Shown here in pieces: positions 7,655 to 15,359 of a DNA stretch of 35,652 nt. Location of the stretch: assembly GCA_003235365.1 (NCBI GenBank), contig QJWJ01000403.1:1-35652 (forward strand), in the 5' to 3' direction. The position numbers and the translations under genes are program-made. The notes beneath the pieces were generated by a model that did no database searches, was not told the DNA's origin, and saw only the letters and a program-made list of their open reading frames with translations. How positions within the stretch are numbered: the stretch's first letter is position 1; each line of letters opens with the position of its first letter. The stretch is from Deltaproteobacteria bacterium. GTDB taxonomy: Bacteria > Myxococcota_A > Polyangia > Polyangiales > Polyangiaceae.

Positions 7655-10359
7655 CGGGAGCAAGGTTCGGGGTGGTGCTTGGCTTGGTCGGCCGCGCCGC
7701 GGGCCAGCACGTTGACGTCGGGTCCGTAAAAGACCGCCAATCGCTGTTCGAGATCGGGCGGGTTCAGCCGCCCTAGCGCGCTCAGACTCGCGCGGGCAAG
7801 TATCGTGTCCCGCTCGGAGTTACCCAGAACGGCCAGCTTGCGCGCGCTGGCCGTGAGCACCTCGAGGGAACCCCGGTCGCACAGTTGGCCCAGTGCTGCA
7901 GCAGCTGCCGCTGCCACGTAGGGATCCTCGTCGTCCTCGTACACCGCGCGCACGACTTCCAGGTGTTGCTGGGCATCGAGCGTCCCGAGGGCCAACACCG
8001 CCGGTCGGCGCACTTCAGCGGACAGATCGAGTTCTGCGGTGTCCGCCAACACGCGGGACACCCGCTCCGAGGGCGGCAGCTCGCGCAGGGCGCGTACGGA
8101 GGCTGCACGCACCAACGGCCAGGGGTCGCCCTCCACGCGGCGGATGAACACGTCGGTCCCACTGACCACACGGTAGTCTGCAAGCCGATCGATGGCCGCT
8201 TCGCGCACGCGCACGGCGTCGTCATCGGCCGCACGCACGAGAGCCGCGGTCACCTTGCCCCGGCGCGGCGCGAGTTGCGCCGCTCGAGCCCGCACGAAGC
8301 GGCTTTCATCGCCGGTCAACAGGCGCACCAAAGCTGCTTCGGCGTCCTTGTCCGTGGCAGCGAGTTGCGCGAGCGGCTCGAGCACCAGGTAGCGGGTGCG
8401 CAGCGTCGGTTTGCCGCTGAGCAAGCCCAACGCGACCGTGCCCGCCGCAGGTTGCAGCTGCGCGATTTCGGAACCCGCCGCCCGCAACACGTCCAGCGCT
8501 GCGATCTCGCCGAGTTTGGAGTTGGCAAGCACTTCCTTGGTTCGCTGGAGTGCCGCGGGCTGTTTGAGCGCGGCTCCGATCAAGTCGCGCAACCGCTTGC
8601 GTAGGCCGGCCGGGGCCTGGTTCAATCGGGCAACCGCCACATCGAACAAAACGACGGCATCCTGTTCGAGCAGCACTGAACCCAGCGCGCTGAGCCGTTC
8701 ACCTTTAGCGCGCCTGAACAACCGGAGCACGGCGGGCTGCGCAGTTTGACCGCAGCGCTGCAAGCCCCGGGCGCCGTGTTCGTGCAACTCGCTTCCCGTG
8801 CCGTCGAGTGACCGCGCGTACGCCGGCGCGGCCAGCTCGCACGGCGCGTCGTCGAGAATGGACAACGCGCGCAGCCGGCCCACTTCCTTCAACTTGCCGA
8901 ACTGCTCGGCCACGGCGCGTTGCCCCTCGGTGCCGAAAGCTACGAGTAGATCGCGCGCCGCGGTTGCAGTTGCGTCAGCGCCACCCAGTGCGGTCGCGGC
9001 CGCAGCAATTTCCTCGGCGGTAACCGTCGCGTGGGCGGAGATCTCGGCGATGGTGACGTCGAGGTCGGAACTGGCTTGCTCCTTGGGCACCTGCGCACCG
9101 TCGACCACGACACCGATGCAGCTGGTCTTTACGGGTGAGGGAAACACGACGCTAAACGTGGCGGGTTCGCCTTCGTGCTCGGCGCTCCAGGCACCCTCGG
9201 GCAACGTCACGTGGAACAGACCTTGGTCCAGCGCGAGCCACAGCGCCGACGGGGCGACCGCCCCTTCTGCAAGTAAGTGCCCGTCGCTCACCGATGGGCG
9301 CAACTGGAAATTCAATCCACTGATCGGCACACTCGGCGGCGCGGCCAACACGGCAAACTCACCACTGCCATCGCCGCCGCGCTTTTCCGCCCAGGACGTT
9401 TTTCGATCGCCGTCGGTCAGCGCCGCGGGGCTGCCCACAGCGCTGGACGCGCCCCGCGCCCGCAGCACGTGGTGCCGCACCGGAGCGGGATTGACGACCG
9501 CCGCCAGGTGCGTGGCCCCGTCGCGCTCGGCCTGGGCCAAGCGTTGAAACTTGATCCCGCGCAAGCGCATCTCCGATGCGTACAGCACCTTCGGAGAAAG
9601 CAACGTGGATCGACCACACAGCTGCACGTCGGCACTGAGATCGCCGACGACCACGTCGGTCAAGCCGCGCTCTTTGGGGAACAAGTGCACGTCGCGCCCA
9701 ACGCGTTCACCTTCATCATTGATGACAAAGCCCGTGTACCCCGCGAACGCCACGACCGGCTGGGCAGAAGCCGTGTCCTTACCGCTCGTCACCGGCGCCC
9801 CGACCACTGCGCGCCAGGTTCGCTCGCCGACGGTAACCCACACCGACAGCGCCCTGCGCGTCGGGGCCAGCTTCAATTCGCCAACGCCCTCGGCGTTCAG
9901 CGCTGCCACGACCTCGGCGGGCGCCCCCATATCCGTGGCCCGTTCCCAGTCGCAAACCTTGCCCTGACACAGCGTCGCCAACAGCGTCGAACCGCGGCGC
10001 CCCAAAGCGAGTGCCGCTTGCCCCCCGAGTGCACGGGTCTTGGCGAGCTGCTCGACGCTCGTCGCGGGTGGTGGCGGCGTTGAAGGTGCAACAGCGGGCG
10101 GAGCGACAGTAGGGGGAGCGCTGGCCGAGGGTGCCGCGCTCGACGGGGTGGAGACCGCGGGCGTGGTCTGTGCCGGCTTGCTTGGGTTTGTGGTCACCGC
10201 GGGAGCGACACTCTGCGCACTGGCCGGAAGCGCGCTGAGCAGCAAACCGACGGCAATCGTCGACCGGAGCCGCAAGCCCAACGCAGCGGCGCCCCGTGAC
10301 GTCAGGGTCCGGCGATTTTGTCGCCACGGGGTGGACAGGGACGGAACGGGCTTGGACAC
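7651..10359 (-). CDS. Secreted HEAT-repeat protein with discoidin-like domain
   Basis: A 902-aa exported protein of unknown role. A GTG start has AAGAGG 7 nt upstream. The N-terminus is long and basic (residues 1-33), then a hydrophobic core and cleavage site near ALPASAQS (43-50) indicate a signal peptide. Residues 50-100 are a Pro/Ala/Thr linker. The middle has a stretch with LTDGDRKTSWAE, the pattern of F5/8-type (discoidin) or related carbohydrate-binding domains. From about residue 480 to the end, repeated helical pairs such as VRAASVRALRELP and RRPAVLALGTLD are HEAT-like. Such repeats usually hold protein partners. It lies between a DHH-motif gene (71 bp upstream) and a membrane protein gene (overlapping), so the three may be one transcript. 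Confidence 0.8.
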   Translation of the reverse strand: MSKPVPSLSTPWRQNRRTLTSRGAAALGLRLRSTIAVGLLLSALPASAQSVAPAVTTNPSKPAQTTPAVSTPSSAAPSASAPPTVAPPAVAPSTPPPPATSVEQLAKTRALGGQAALALGRRGSTLLATLCQGKVCDWERATDMGAPAEVVAALNAEGVGELKLAPTRRALSVWVTVGERTWRAVVGAPVTSGKDTASAQPVVAFAGYTGFVINDEGERVGRDVHLFPKERGLTDVVVGDLSADVQLCGRSTLLSPKVLYASEMRLRGIKFQRLAQAERDGATHLAAVVNPAPVRHHVLRARGASSAVGSPAALTDGDRKTSWAEKRGGDGSGEFAVLAAPPSVPISGLNFQLRPSVSDGHLLAEGAVAPSALWLALDQGLFHVTLPEGAWSAEHEGEPATFSVVFPSPVKTSCIGVVVDGAQVPKEQASSDLDVTIAEISAHATVTAEEIAAAATALGGADATATAARDLLVAFGTEGQRAVAEQFGKLKEVGRLRALSILDDAPCELAAPAYARSLDGTGSELHEHGARGLQRCGQTAQPAVLRLFRRAKGERLSALGSVLLEQDAVVLFDVAVARLNQAPAGLRKRLRDLIGAALKQPAALQRTKEVLANSKLGEIAALDVLRAAGSEIAQLQPAAGTVALGLLSGKPTLRTRYLVLEPLAQLAATDKDAEAALVRLLTGDESRFVRARAAQLAPRRGKVTAALVRAADDDAVRVREAAIDRLADYRVVSGTDVFIRRVEGDPWPLVRAASVRALRELPPSERVSRVLADTAELDLSAEVRRPAVLALGTLDAQQHLEVVRAVYEDDEDPYVAAAAAAALGQLCDRGSLEVLTASARKLAVLGNSERDTILARASLSALGRLNPPDLEQRLAVFYGPDVNVLARGAADQAKHHPEPCSR

Positions 10360-10430
10360 GAAAGAACCTCTTGTCGTTGCGATGGATCCACCCGCTCATC
10401 GTCGGTGGCGGAGTGGCAAACAGCGGGGCG

Positions 10431-11336
10431 TCAAACGATGGTGCGTTGATCGGCAGCTGAAACACCGAGTGCGGTCAAGATATGGGGTAACTGCTTGTGC
10501 GGCATCGAAACGCGCGTTGGCATTCCGCCGGCGAGCCCAAACAACTCGAGGAAGTTGAACCCACTATCAAATCGAGCAGCGACACTGACATTGTGCTCGT
10601 CAATCACGACACTGACCGGCGCTCGCTCCTGACCGAGGAGCAACAGCAGCGTCTTTTCAGTCGTGCCATAGCCGTCGCGCACGTCGACGACCGCCACTCC
10701 GGGCGTGAAAATCCGGTAGTCGGTCGCAGCGCGGCGAGTCTCGGCCTCGATCGCGGCGAGCTGCGACGCCGCCGCGTCGATGGGCTCCCACAGCCCGCGG
10801 TCGGCAAGCCCCTCGTACAGGTGCCGCACGATCACCCCAAACAACCCCGTGTCTCGCGGACGCCCTCGCAACGCCCGGTCGAAGCGGTCCGCAATCGCGC
10901 TCGGTTTGCCCAGACGCGTGTCGATGGCACGCGCATCGTCGTCGCAGCCCGGGTAGGGCTCGACGCCGCCGCGCATCCACTTGGCGGCGCTCGCCAGACC
11001 ATCGAAGTCGGTGTGGCAGACGATCGTCTCCACCGGGCCCACGCGCTCCACCAGATCCGGCGTGATCATTTCCGGACACGCGCCGTGCTCGGCCTTGGTC
11101 GACAGCACGAAGCGAGGATCGCCCGCGTAGTCCGCATGCTTGTCGTGGTCGTGGTGATCGACCCAGGCGCGCAGACGCGGCCCGAGCCCGTCGATGAGCG
11201 GCAGGGTGACCTTCTCGAATCCGGTGTTCTTCCCGCCGGCGGCGAACGCGATGTCGAGCACCACGACCTTGCCCTCGAGCTGTCGCGCCTTGGGCAGACG
11301 ACGTGGCGTGCCGAACTCGATACGCGCGGGAAGCAT
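10431..11336 (-). CDS. DHH-motif phosphoesterase-like protein with rearranged motif order
   Basis: A 301-aa protein bearing signature pieces of the DHH phosphoesterase superfamily (RecJ, NrnA, exopolyphosphatases), which use Mn ions to cut phosphodiester or phosphoanhydride bonds. Visible motifs: VVVLDIAF with D28, AWVDHHDHD with D60-H61-H62, and IVCHTDFDGLASA with H108, D110, D112. In known DHH proteins the HxDxDG motif comes first, followed by the lone Asp and then DHH; here it comes last, as in a circular permutation. The C-terminal half has a Gly-rich segment (FGLAGGMPTRVSMP, 266-279) that could stand for the substrate-binding DHHA1 part. No signal peptide. The substrate is unknown. It heads a probable operon with the HEAT-repeat gene. 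Confidence 0.7.
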   Translation of the reverse strand: MLPARIEFGTPRRLPKARQLEGKVVVLDIAFAAGGKNTGFEKVTLPLIDGLGPRLRAWVDHHDHDKHADYAGDPRFVLSTKAEHGACPEMITPDLVERVGPVETIVCHTDFDGLASAAKWMRGGVEPYPGCDDDARAIDTRLGKPSAIADRFDRALRGRPRDTGLFGVIVRHLYEGLADRGLWEPIDAAASQLAAIEAETRRAATDYRIFTPGVAVVDVRDGYGTTEKTLLLLLGQERAPVSVVIDEHNVSVAARFDSGFNFLELFGLAGGMPTRVSMPHKQLPHILTALGVSAADQRTIV

Positions 11337-11612
11337 CGCGGGCGAACATAGAGCAGTTCCGCCAGACCGGGACGGGAAAAAGCGACTGAACGGTCGGGCC
11401 AGTGACTGACCGTGAAAAAGGCTCGGAAGTAGGTCGGCAAGCGCGACCCGGCTCGGCCCGAACCCAGGCGACGCCGTAGCGTGGGGCGTTCGACGGGGTC
11501 GGGCTCCGTCTCAGCGACGCCCACCACGGCGCGTTGATCTCACCCGCCAGGTTCCGCCCGTCACTCGTCACGACAGGTCGACCGTCGTTAACCCGCCACC
11601 TAAACGGACGAG

Positions 11613-11624
11613 CAACGATCGTTG
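11613..11624. repeat. 12-bp perfect palindrome
   Basis: CAACGATCGTTG is its own reverse complement. It lies about 280 bp upstream of the DHH gene and could be a dimeric regulator site. A chance palindrome cannot be excluded, and no second copy was noticed nearby. Confidence 0.3.
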
Positions 11625-11634
11625 GGCAGTTCTT

Positions 11635-11660
11635 CGGGCCCCCGTTTGGTGAGGGCCCGA
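11635..11660. repeat. Inverted repeat/hairpin around GGGCCC
   Basis: TCGGGCCC and GGGCCCGA form an 8-bp perfect stem with a 10-nt loop. It is not followed by a T-run on either strand, so it is more likely an RNA structural element than an intrinsic terminator. Confidence 0.4.
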
Positions 11661-11702
11661 GAAACCGCCTCCGTTGCAATCGCTTGCTCGACTCCATTCT
11701 CT

Positions 11703-11749
11703 GTTCCATCGAATGAGCGCCCGCGAATCGCGAACGCTCATTGAGGAAC
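11703..11749. repeat. Extended inverted repeat next to the orphan terminator
   Basis: GTTCC plus AATGAGCG (11703-11719) pairs with CGCTCATT plus GGAAC (11735-11749), giving 13 bp interrupted by a small internal loop. The apex contains GCGaatCGC, a further mini-stem. It directly abuts the A-run that forms the U-tract of the leftward terminator, so the two structures are adjacent in the same leftward transcript. Confidence 0.5.
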
Positions 11750-11801
11750 AAAAAGGAGCACGGCGGCGTCGGTGAGGGGGGGCAACCGACACCGCCGTGC
11801 T
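11750..11801 (-). terminator. Strong leftward rho-independent terminator without an upstream gene
   Basis: Read leftward, AGCACGGCGGTGTCGGT (11801-11785) pairs with ACCGACGCCGCCGTGCT (11773-11757) as a 17-bp stem, then CC and five T (11754-11750). The one non-Watson-Crick position is a G-U wobble in leftward RNA but a C-A mismatch in rightward RNA, and the T-run is also on the leftward side. Both facts point to leftward transcription. No protein gene lies in front of it before purC, which is read the other way. Confidence 0.7.
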
Positions 11802-11847
11802 GAAAAGGGGCACAGCGGCAGGTGGAGGGAGGGTGGGGAGGGGTACC

Positions 11848-11858
11848 CACCGCCGTGC
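11848..11858. repeat. Third copy of the terminator-arm element
   Basis: CACCGCCGTGC here repeats the element at 11791-11800 and is complementary to the distal terminator arm at 11757-11767. In leftward RNA it is made before the terminator and could pair with the distal arm over 9-11 bp, competing with terminator formation. Confidence 0.4.
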
Positions 11859-12053
11859 GAACAGGGCGATGACCGCGCAGGGCCAGAGCGGCTCTGCGGT
11901 ATCTGTCGCTGAGTAATGCGAAGGTCGTGCCAATGCACGGCGACGTATTGTCGGCACGTTGCGAGCTCTCTCCAAACCGATCCCTTCACCTGAGACACGC
12001 ATCGTTCATTCGTGAAGGATGATCGTTCGGACAGCGCATCGCTGTACTCGAAT

Positions 12054-12081
12054 GAAACCCAGCCCCGTTGGGCTGGGTTTC
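12054..12081. terminator. Perfect 12-bp hairpin, terminator-like
   Basis: GAAACCCAGCCC and GGGCTGGGTTTC form a perfect 12-bp stem with a CGTT loop. No T-tract follows beyond the three in the stem, so it may be a symmetric bidirectional terminator or an RNA element. It lies about 260 bp before purC. Confidence 0.45.
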
Positions 12082-12340
12082 GAATGGTCGTCAATCAATT
12101 CCCGGCGGGTCACCCAAAGCTATCGAGTGGGGACCCAGCAGTACCGGGGTGAGGCGCGGCGCGATTCGGCAAATGCGACGGTGATTCTCTCCGGTTGCGG
12201 CAGTCGCGTGGAGAGGACCGAACGGATTCTCGGCCAGGCCGAGACAGCGAGCGGGTTCGGATCGCCCGGTATCGGCAGCGGATCTCGCAGACCTGTCGAC
12301 TCCTCTTGAAACTGTCGAGCACTGCCCCTAAAGCACGCCA

Positions 12341-13309
12341 ATGGCATCGATCAGCGACTCCGAGTTCCAACAAGCTCTGGCCCACCCCTTGGCCAGAACC
12401 GACTTCCCCCAGTTGGGTAAGAAGTACGAGGGCAAGGTTCGGGACAACTACACCGACGACGACAAGCGCACGATCATCGTCTCTGATCGGATCAGCGCCT
12501 TCGACCGCGTGCTGGGGACCCTGCCGCTGAAGGGCCAAGTGCTGAACAAAGTGTCCACCTGGTGGTTCGAGCAGACCAAGCACATCGCTGACAACCACGT
12601 GATCTCGGTGCCCGACCCCAACGTCACCGTGGCCCACGAATGCGATCCGCTGCCTGTCGAGATGGTCGTACGGGCGTACCTGACTGGGTCGACGTCGACC
12701 AGCATTTGGGTCCACTACAAGAACGGCGCCCGCACCTACTGCGGGCACCAGTTGCCCGAAGGGCTCAAATTCAATCAGAAACTGCCCCAGGTGCTACTCA
12801 CCCCGAGCACCAAGGCCGCTCAGGGCGACCACGACGTGTCGGCCTCGCGCGAAGAGATCCTGGAGATCTCCGGCATGGCTGCCAGCGACTTCGACGCTGC
12901 CGCCAAGATGGCGATGGACCTGTTTGCATTTGGGCAGAAGGTGTGTGCGGATCGCGGCTTGATCCTGGTCGACACCAAGTACGAGTTCGGCCGCACGAAG
13001 GACGGCCGCATCGTCGTCATGGACGAAATCCACACCCCGGACTCGTCGCGGTTCTGGTTCTCCAGCAGCTACGCCCAGCGCTTCGAAGCGGGCGAAACGC
13101 CGGAGAGCTTCGACAAGGAGTACGTGCGTCGCTGGCTGAAGGAGCGCGACTTCTCCGGCGACGGCGCGATCCCGACCATTCCCGACGAAGTGAAGATCGA
13201 AGCCGTCAAACGCTACGTCGAAGCCATCGAAACCATCACCGGCGAGGCATTCGTGGCCAATACCGAGGACCCCACGGTTCGCCTACGCAAGAACTTGGGG
13301 CTCGCGTGA
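12341..13309 (+). CDS. purC: Phosphoribosylaminoimidazole-succinocarboxamide synthase (SAICAR synthetase)
   Basis: ATP-dependent joining of aspartate to CAIR in purine biosynthesis, cytoplasmic. The 322-aa protein has the family landmarks: KYEGKVRDNY (28-37, nucleotide-binding Gly/Lys region), SDRISAFDRVLGTLPLKG near 48-65, EMVVRAYLTGS, the central LVDTKYEFG and the C-terminal DEIHTPDSSRFW. Length matches the longer, about 300-aa subgroup rather than the 237-aa Escherichia coli type. The ATG at 12341 has little Shine-Dalgarno sequence. The gene opens a rightward group: its stop overlaps a 70-aa gene, followed by a SctL-like gene and a metalloprotease. No other pur gene is in the window. Confidence 0.97.
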   Translation: MASISDSEFQQALAHPLARTDFPQLGKKYEGKVRDNYTDDDKRTIIVSDRISAFDRVLGTLPLKGQVLNKVSTWWFEQTKHIADNHVISVPDPNVTVAHECDPLPVEMVVRAYLTGSTSTSIWVHYKNGARTYCGHQLPEGLKFNQKLPQVLLTPSTKAAQGDHDVSASREEILEISGMAASDFDAAAKMAMDLFAFGQKVCADRGLILVDTKYEFGRTKDGRIVVMDEIHTPDSSRFWFSSSYAQRFEAGETPESFDKEYVRRWLKERDFSGDGAIPTIPDEVKIEAVKRYVEAIETITGEAFVANTEDPTVRLRKNLGLA

Positions 13310-13518
13310 GTGACGCGTTCAGTCGCGGCTACGTCGCCATGCTTTACATGATGAACAAGCGCGGTGAAGTGCTGCGCGACAGCATCCCCGACGAGACCAC
13401 CCGAGAGAGCGCGCTCGTCGAGGGTTTGTGTGACCCCGACCGCAACGTGCGCAGCAAGTGGCTCGCGCGCTGCTTGCGAGAAATCATGAGCGACTTGCAG
13501 GCTCGTTCCGTCAACTGA
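13306..13518 (+). CDS. Small 70-aa protein of unknown function
   Basis: Starts at a GTG that overlaps the purC stop (GTGA at 13306-13309), so it is probably translationally coupled. The product is VSDAFSRGYVAMLYMMNKRG followed by a charged helical region ending in RCLREIMSDLQARSVN. It has two Cys and no signal peptide or membrane segment. I do not recognise the family. Position and overlap argue that it is real; the start could also be an in-frame ATG at 13339. It is separated by 50 bp from the SctL-like gene. Confidence 0.6.
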   Translation: MSDAFSRGYVAMLYMMNKRGEVLRDSIPDETTRESALVEGLCDPDRNVRSKWLARCLREIMSDLQARSVN

Positions 13519-13568
13519 CGCGATCGCGCCAACCTCGCAATAGAACTCCCGAGGACCGACCCTTCCCA

Positions 13569-14222
13569 ATGCGAACGCGTGCGACCATCTTGCGCCAAGG
13601 GCAGCACACGACCACTCCTGTCGAGAGTCGCGAGACTGTCGGGCACACGGCGCAGCGCGTTCCCGGGATCTTGCGCCGCGAAGTGCTCGCAGCGCGACGC
13701 GAGGCGGAAGCGATCTTGCAAGACGCTCGAGAGCAAGCTCAACAGTTGCTCGATACGGCGCGAGAGCAGGCGCAATCAGCCCGTGAAGCGTCGGAGCGAG
13801 CTGGGTACGACGCCGGCCTGGCAAGCGCGGTCGAACAAGCCGTACGCGTGGCACGCAAGGAAGAAGAGCTCGATCAGCGCGCCCTTTCGCGCAGCGTGGA
13901 AATGGCGCGACTGCTCGCGGAACGTGTGGTTCGCACGACGTTGAACGAGTCACCCGAGGCGCTTTCGGCAATGGCACGCGCGACCCTCGAGGAGGTGCGT
14001 GGCGCACGCCAGGTGCGCTTTTTCGTCGCGCCCGACGACGTTGCGCTGATTTCCGAGGCCTTGGCACACGACAGCGGTAGCCCCATGCTCGTGCGCGTGG
14101 AAGCGGATCCTGATCTTCAGCGTGGCGACTTCGAAATGCAGACTGACGCGGGCACTCTGACTGCCAAGTTGGGTGAACGGTTGCTGCTGTTGGCAAAGGT
14201 GCTGGCGGAGCGGTTGGGGTGA
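13569..14222 (+). CDS. SctL/FliH-like stator protein (HrpE/YscL family)
   Basis: A 217-aa protein resembling the peripheral-stalk proteins of type III secretion and flagellar ATPases. Residues about 35-110 form a charged Ala/Glu/Arg coiled coil (ILRREVLAARREAEAILQDA and following). The C-terminal part, about 145-217, matches the family pattern: VRFFVAPDDVALI and then VEADPDLQRGDFEMQTDAG, with a final Leu-rich helix. Such proteins bind and restrain the FliI/SctN ATPase. The ATG at 13569 is preferred over an upstream in-frame ATG at 13458, which lies inside the 70-aa gene. No other secretion or flagellar gene is nearby, so partners must be elsewhere, or the protein has a new role. Confidence 0.75.
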   Translation: MRTRATILRQGQHTTTPVESRETVGHTAQRVPGILRREVLAARREAEAILQDAREQAQQLLDTAREQAQSAREASERAGYDAGLASAVEQAVRVARKEEELDQRALSRSVEMARLLAERVVRTTLNESPEALSAMARATLEEVRGARQVRFFVAPDDVALISEALAHDSGSPMLVRVEADPDLQRGDFEMQTDAGTLTAKLGERLLLLAKVLAERLG

Positions 14223-15250
14223 CGGAACGTTCACTCTTCGAGCCGATCGGCTCTGCGCGGCCCGCGCCCGAGCCGCGCACCGGCGATTGGCGAAAGTCGC
14301 TGGTACTGTTCTTGGCCACTGTCGTCAGTGTGTTCAGCGTCGGACGACAGTGGGACTACGAGCTCGGCGTCGTCGATCCTGCAGGCGCCAACCTGTTGAC
14401 GGGCTGGCGGTTTGCCGTGCCATTCCTGCTCATTTTCGTATGCCACGAGTTCGGTCACTGGATCGCCGCGCGCATTCACCGGGTGCCCGCATCGCTGCCC
14501 TACTTCATCCCCATGCCGTTCGTGTTGTTCGGCACGTTCGGCGCCATCATCACGATGCCCGAGCGCATTCGCTCGCGTTCGGCGCTCCTCGACATCGGCG
14601 CGGCAGGGCCTCTGGCTGGTATGATCGTGGCAATTCCGACGCTGATCATCGGTCTCACCCTGTCCGAGGTGCGGCCGATGAGCGTCACCGGGTACACGCA
14701 AGAGGGTCAAAGCATCCTGTACTGGCTGCTCAAGCGCATCACCCTGGGGCCAATGCCCGAAGGTCACGACGTGTTCTTGCATCCAACGGCCTTCGCCGGT
14801 TGGGGTGGTCTGTTCGTCACGATGATCAACCTGCTGCCTTGGGGGCAGCTGGACGGTGGGCACATCGCCTACGCGCTGTGGGGCAACGATCAACATCGCA
14901 TCGCGCGTTGGCTGCGGCTGAGCTTGCTTGGCTTGTTTGCCTACAACGTGGCTATCTTCGTCGGACCGGTGTGGTTGGGCAAGAGCTCGATGAGCTGGAC
15001 CGAAGCCATCAGCAACTCCACGTTCTGGCTGTTTTGGTTCATCATCACGGGCGTCATGGCTCGGCTCAGCGGCGGCGCAGACCACCCTCCTTGTGAACCA
15101 GGGCCACTGAGCCCGAGCCGGCGCTGGATCGCCGCCGGAAGCCTGCTGTTGTTCCTGCTCCTGTTCATGCCCACCCCACTGTCACTCCACTACTCGACCG
15201 GGGATACGCCAAGCGACGGGGCGGCCGCACCGGCTTCGGTCGCGAACTGA
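14219..15250 (+). CDS. Site-2-type intramembrane metalloprotease (M50 family)
   Basis: A 343-aa multispan membrane protein of the M50 peptidase family, which cleaves membrane-bound regulators or exported proteins. The zinc motif HEFGH lies in VCHEFGHWIAARIH (around residue 76-82), and the second metal ligand is in LLPWGQLDGGH (about 213-223). Hydrophobic segments include LVLFLATVVSVFSV, FAVPFLLIFV, LLDIGAAGPLAGMIVAIPTL, LSLLGLFAYNVAIFV and a final SLLLFLLLFMP. No PDZ domain is apparent, so it resembles the compact soluble-substrate or SpoIVFB-like forms. The GTG start overlaps the SctL-like stop (GTGA), indicating coupling. Substrate unknown; a link to the stator-like protein is inference from position only. 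Confidence 0.88.
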   Translation: MTERSLFEPIGSARPAPEPRTGDWRKSLVLFLATVVSVFSVGRQWDYELGVVDPAGANLLTGWRFAVPFLLIFVCHEFGHWIAARIHRVPASLPYFIPMPFVLFGTFGAIITMPERIRSRSALLDIGAAGPLAGMIVAIPTLIIGLTLSEVRPMSVTGYTQEGQSILYWLLKRITLGPMPEGHDVFLHPTAFAGWGGLFVTMINLLPWGQLDGGHIAYALWGNDQHRIARWLRLSLLGLFAYNVAIFVGPVWLGKSSMSWTEAISNSTFWLFWFIITGVMARLSGGADHPPCEPGPLSPSRRWIAAGSLLLFLLLFMPTPLSLHYSTGDTPSDGAAAPASVAN

Positions 15251-15359
15251 GTCCCGCCACGCTGGGTGGCGCAAGATCTTGCATCGGCGTTTCTCGGTCG
15301 GTTCTGTTGCCGTCCCGTGCGTGACTCGGTAGGGAACGTGACGCGAAGGGAGTGATTGG

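Larger units (their letters stand above)
11337..12340. other. Structured 1-kb intergenic region
   Basis: About 1 kb between the divergent DHH gene and purC with no believable protein gene; open frames here lack family features and run through hairpins. It contains at least four strong inverted repeats (11635-11660, 11703-11749, 11757-11801 and 12054-12081), a 12-bp palindrome at 11613-11624, and three related copies of a CACCGCCGTGC element. It should also contain the promoters of both neighbours. A non-coding RNA or long regulated leader is likely but unproven. Confidence 0.5.

Noticed and set aside
10657..11850. 397-codon leftward open frame across the DHH gene and the hairpin region
   Set aside because: It runs through the orphan terminator and competes with the DHH frame, which carries the conserved motifs; its sequence is Arg/Ser/Pro-rich without domains.
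12019..12309. Rightward 96-codon open frame before purC
   Set aside because: No start signal, no family features, and it includes the perfect hairpin at 12054-12081.
11337..12340. tRNA, 6S RNA or other standard RNA gene
   Set aside because: No cloverleaf or TPsiC-type motif was found on either strand, and I could not match the region to a known structured RNA by eye.
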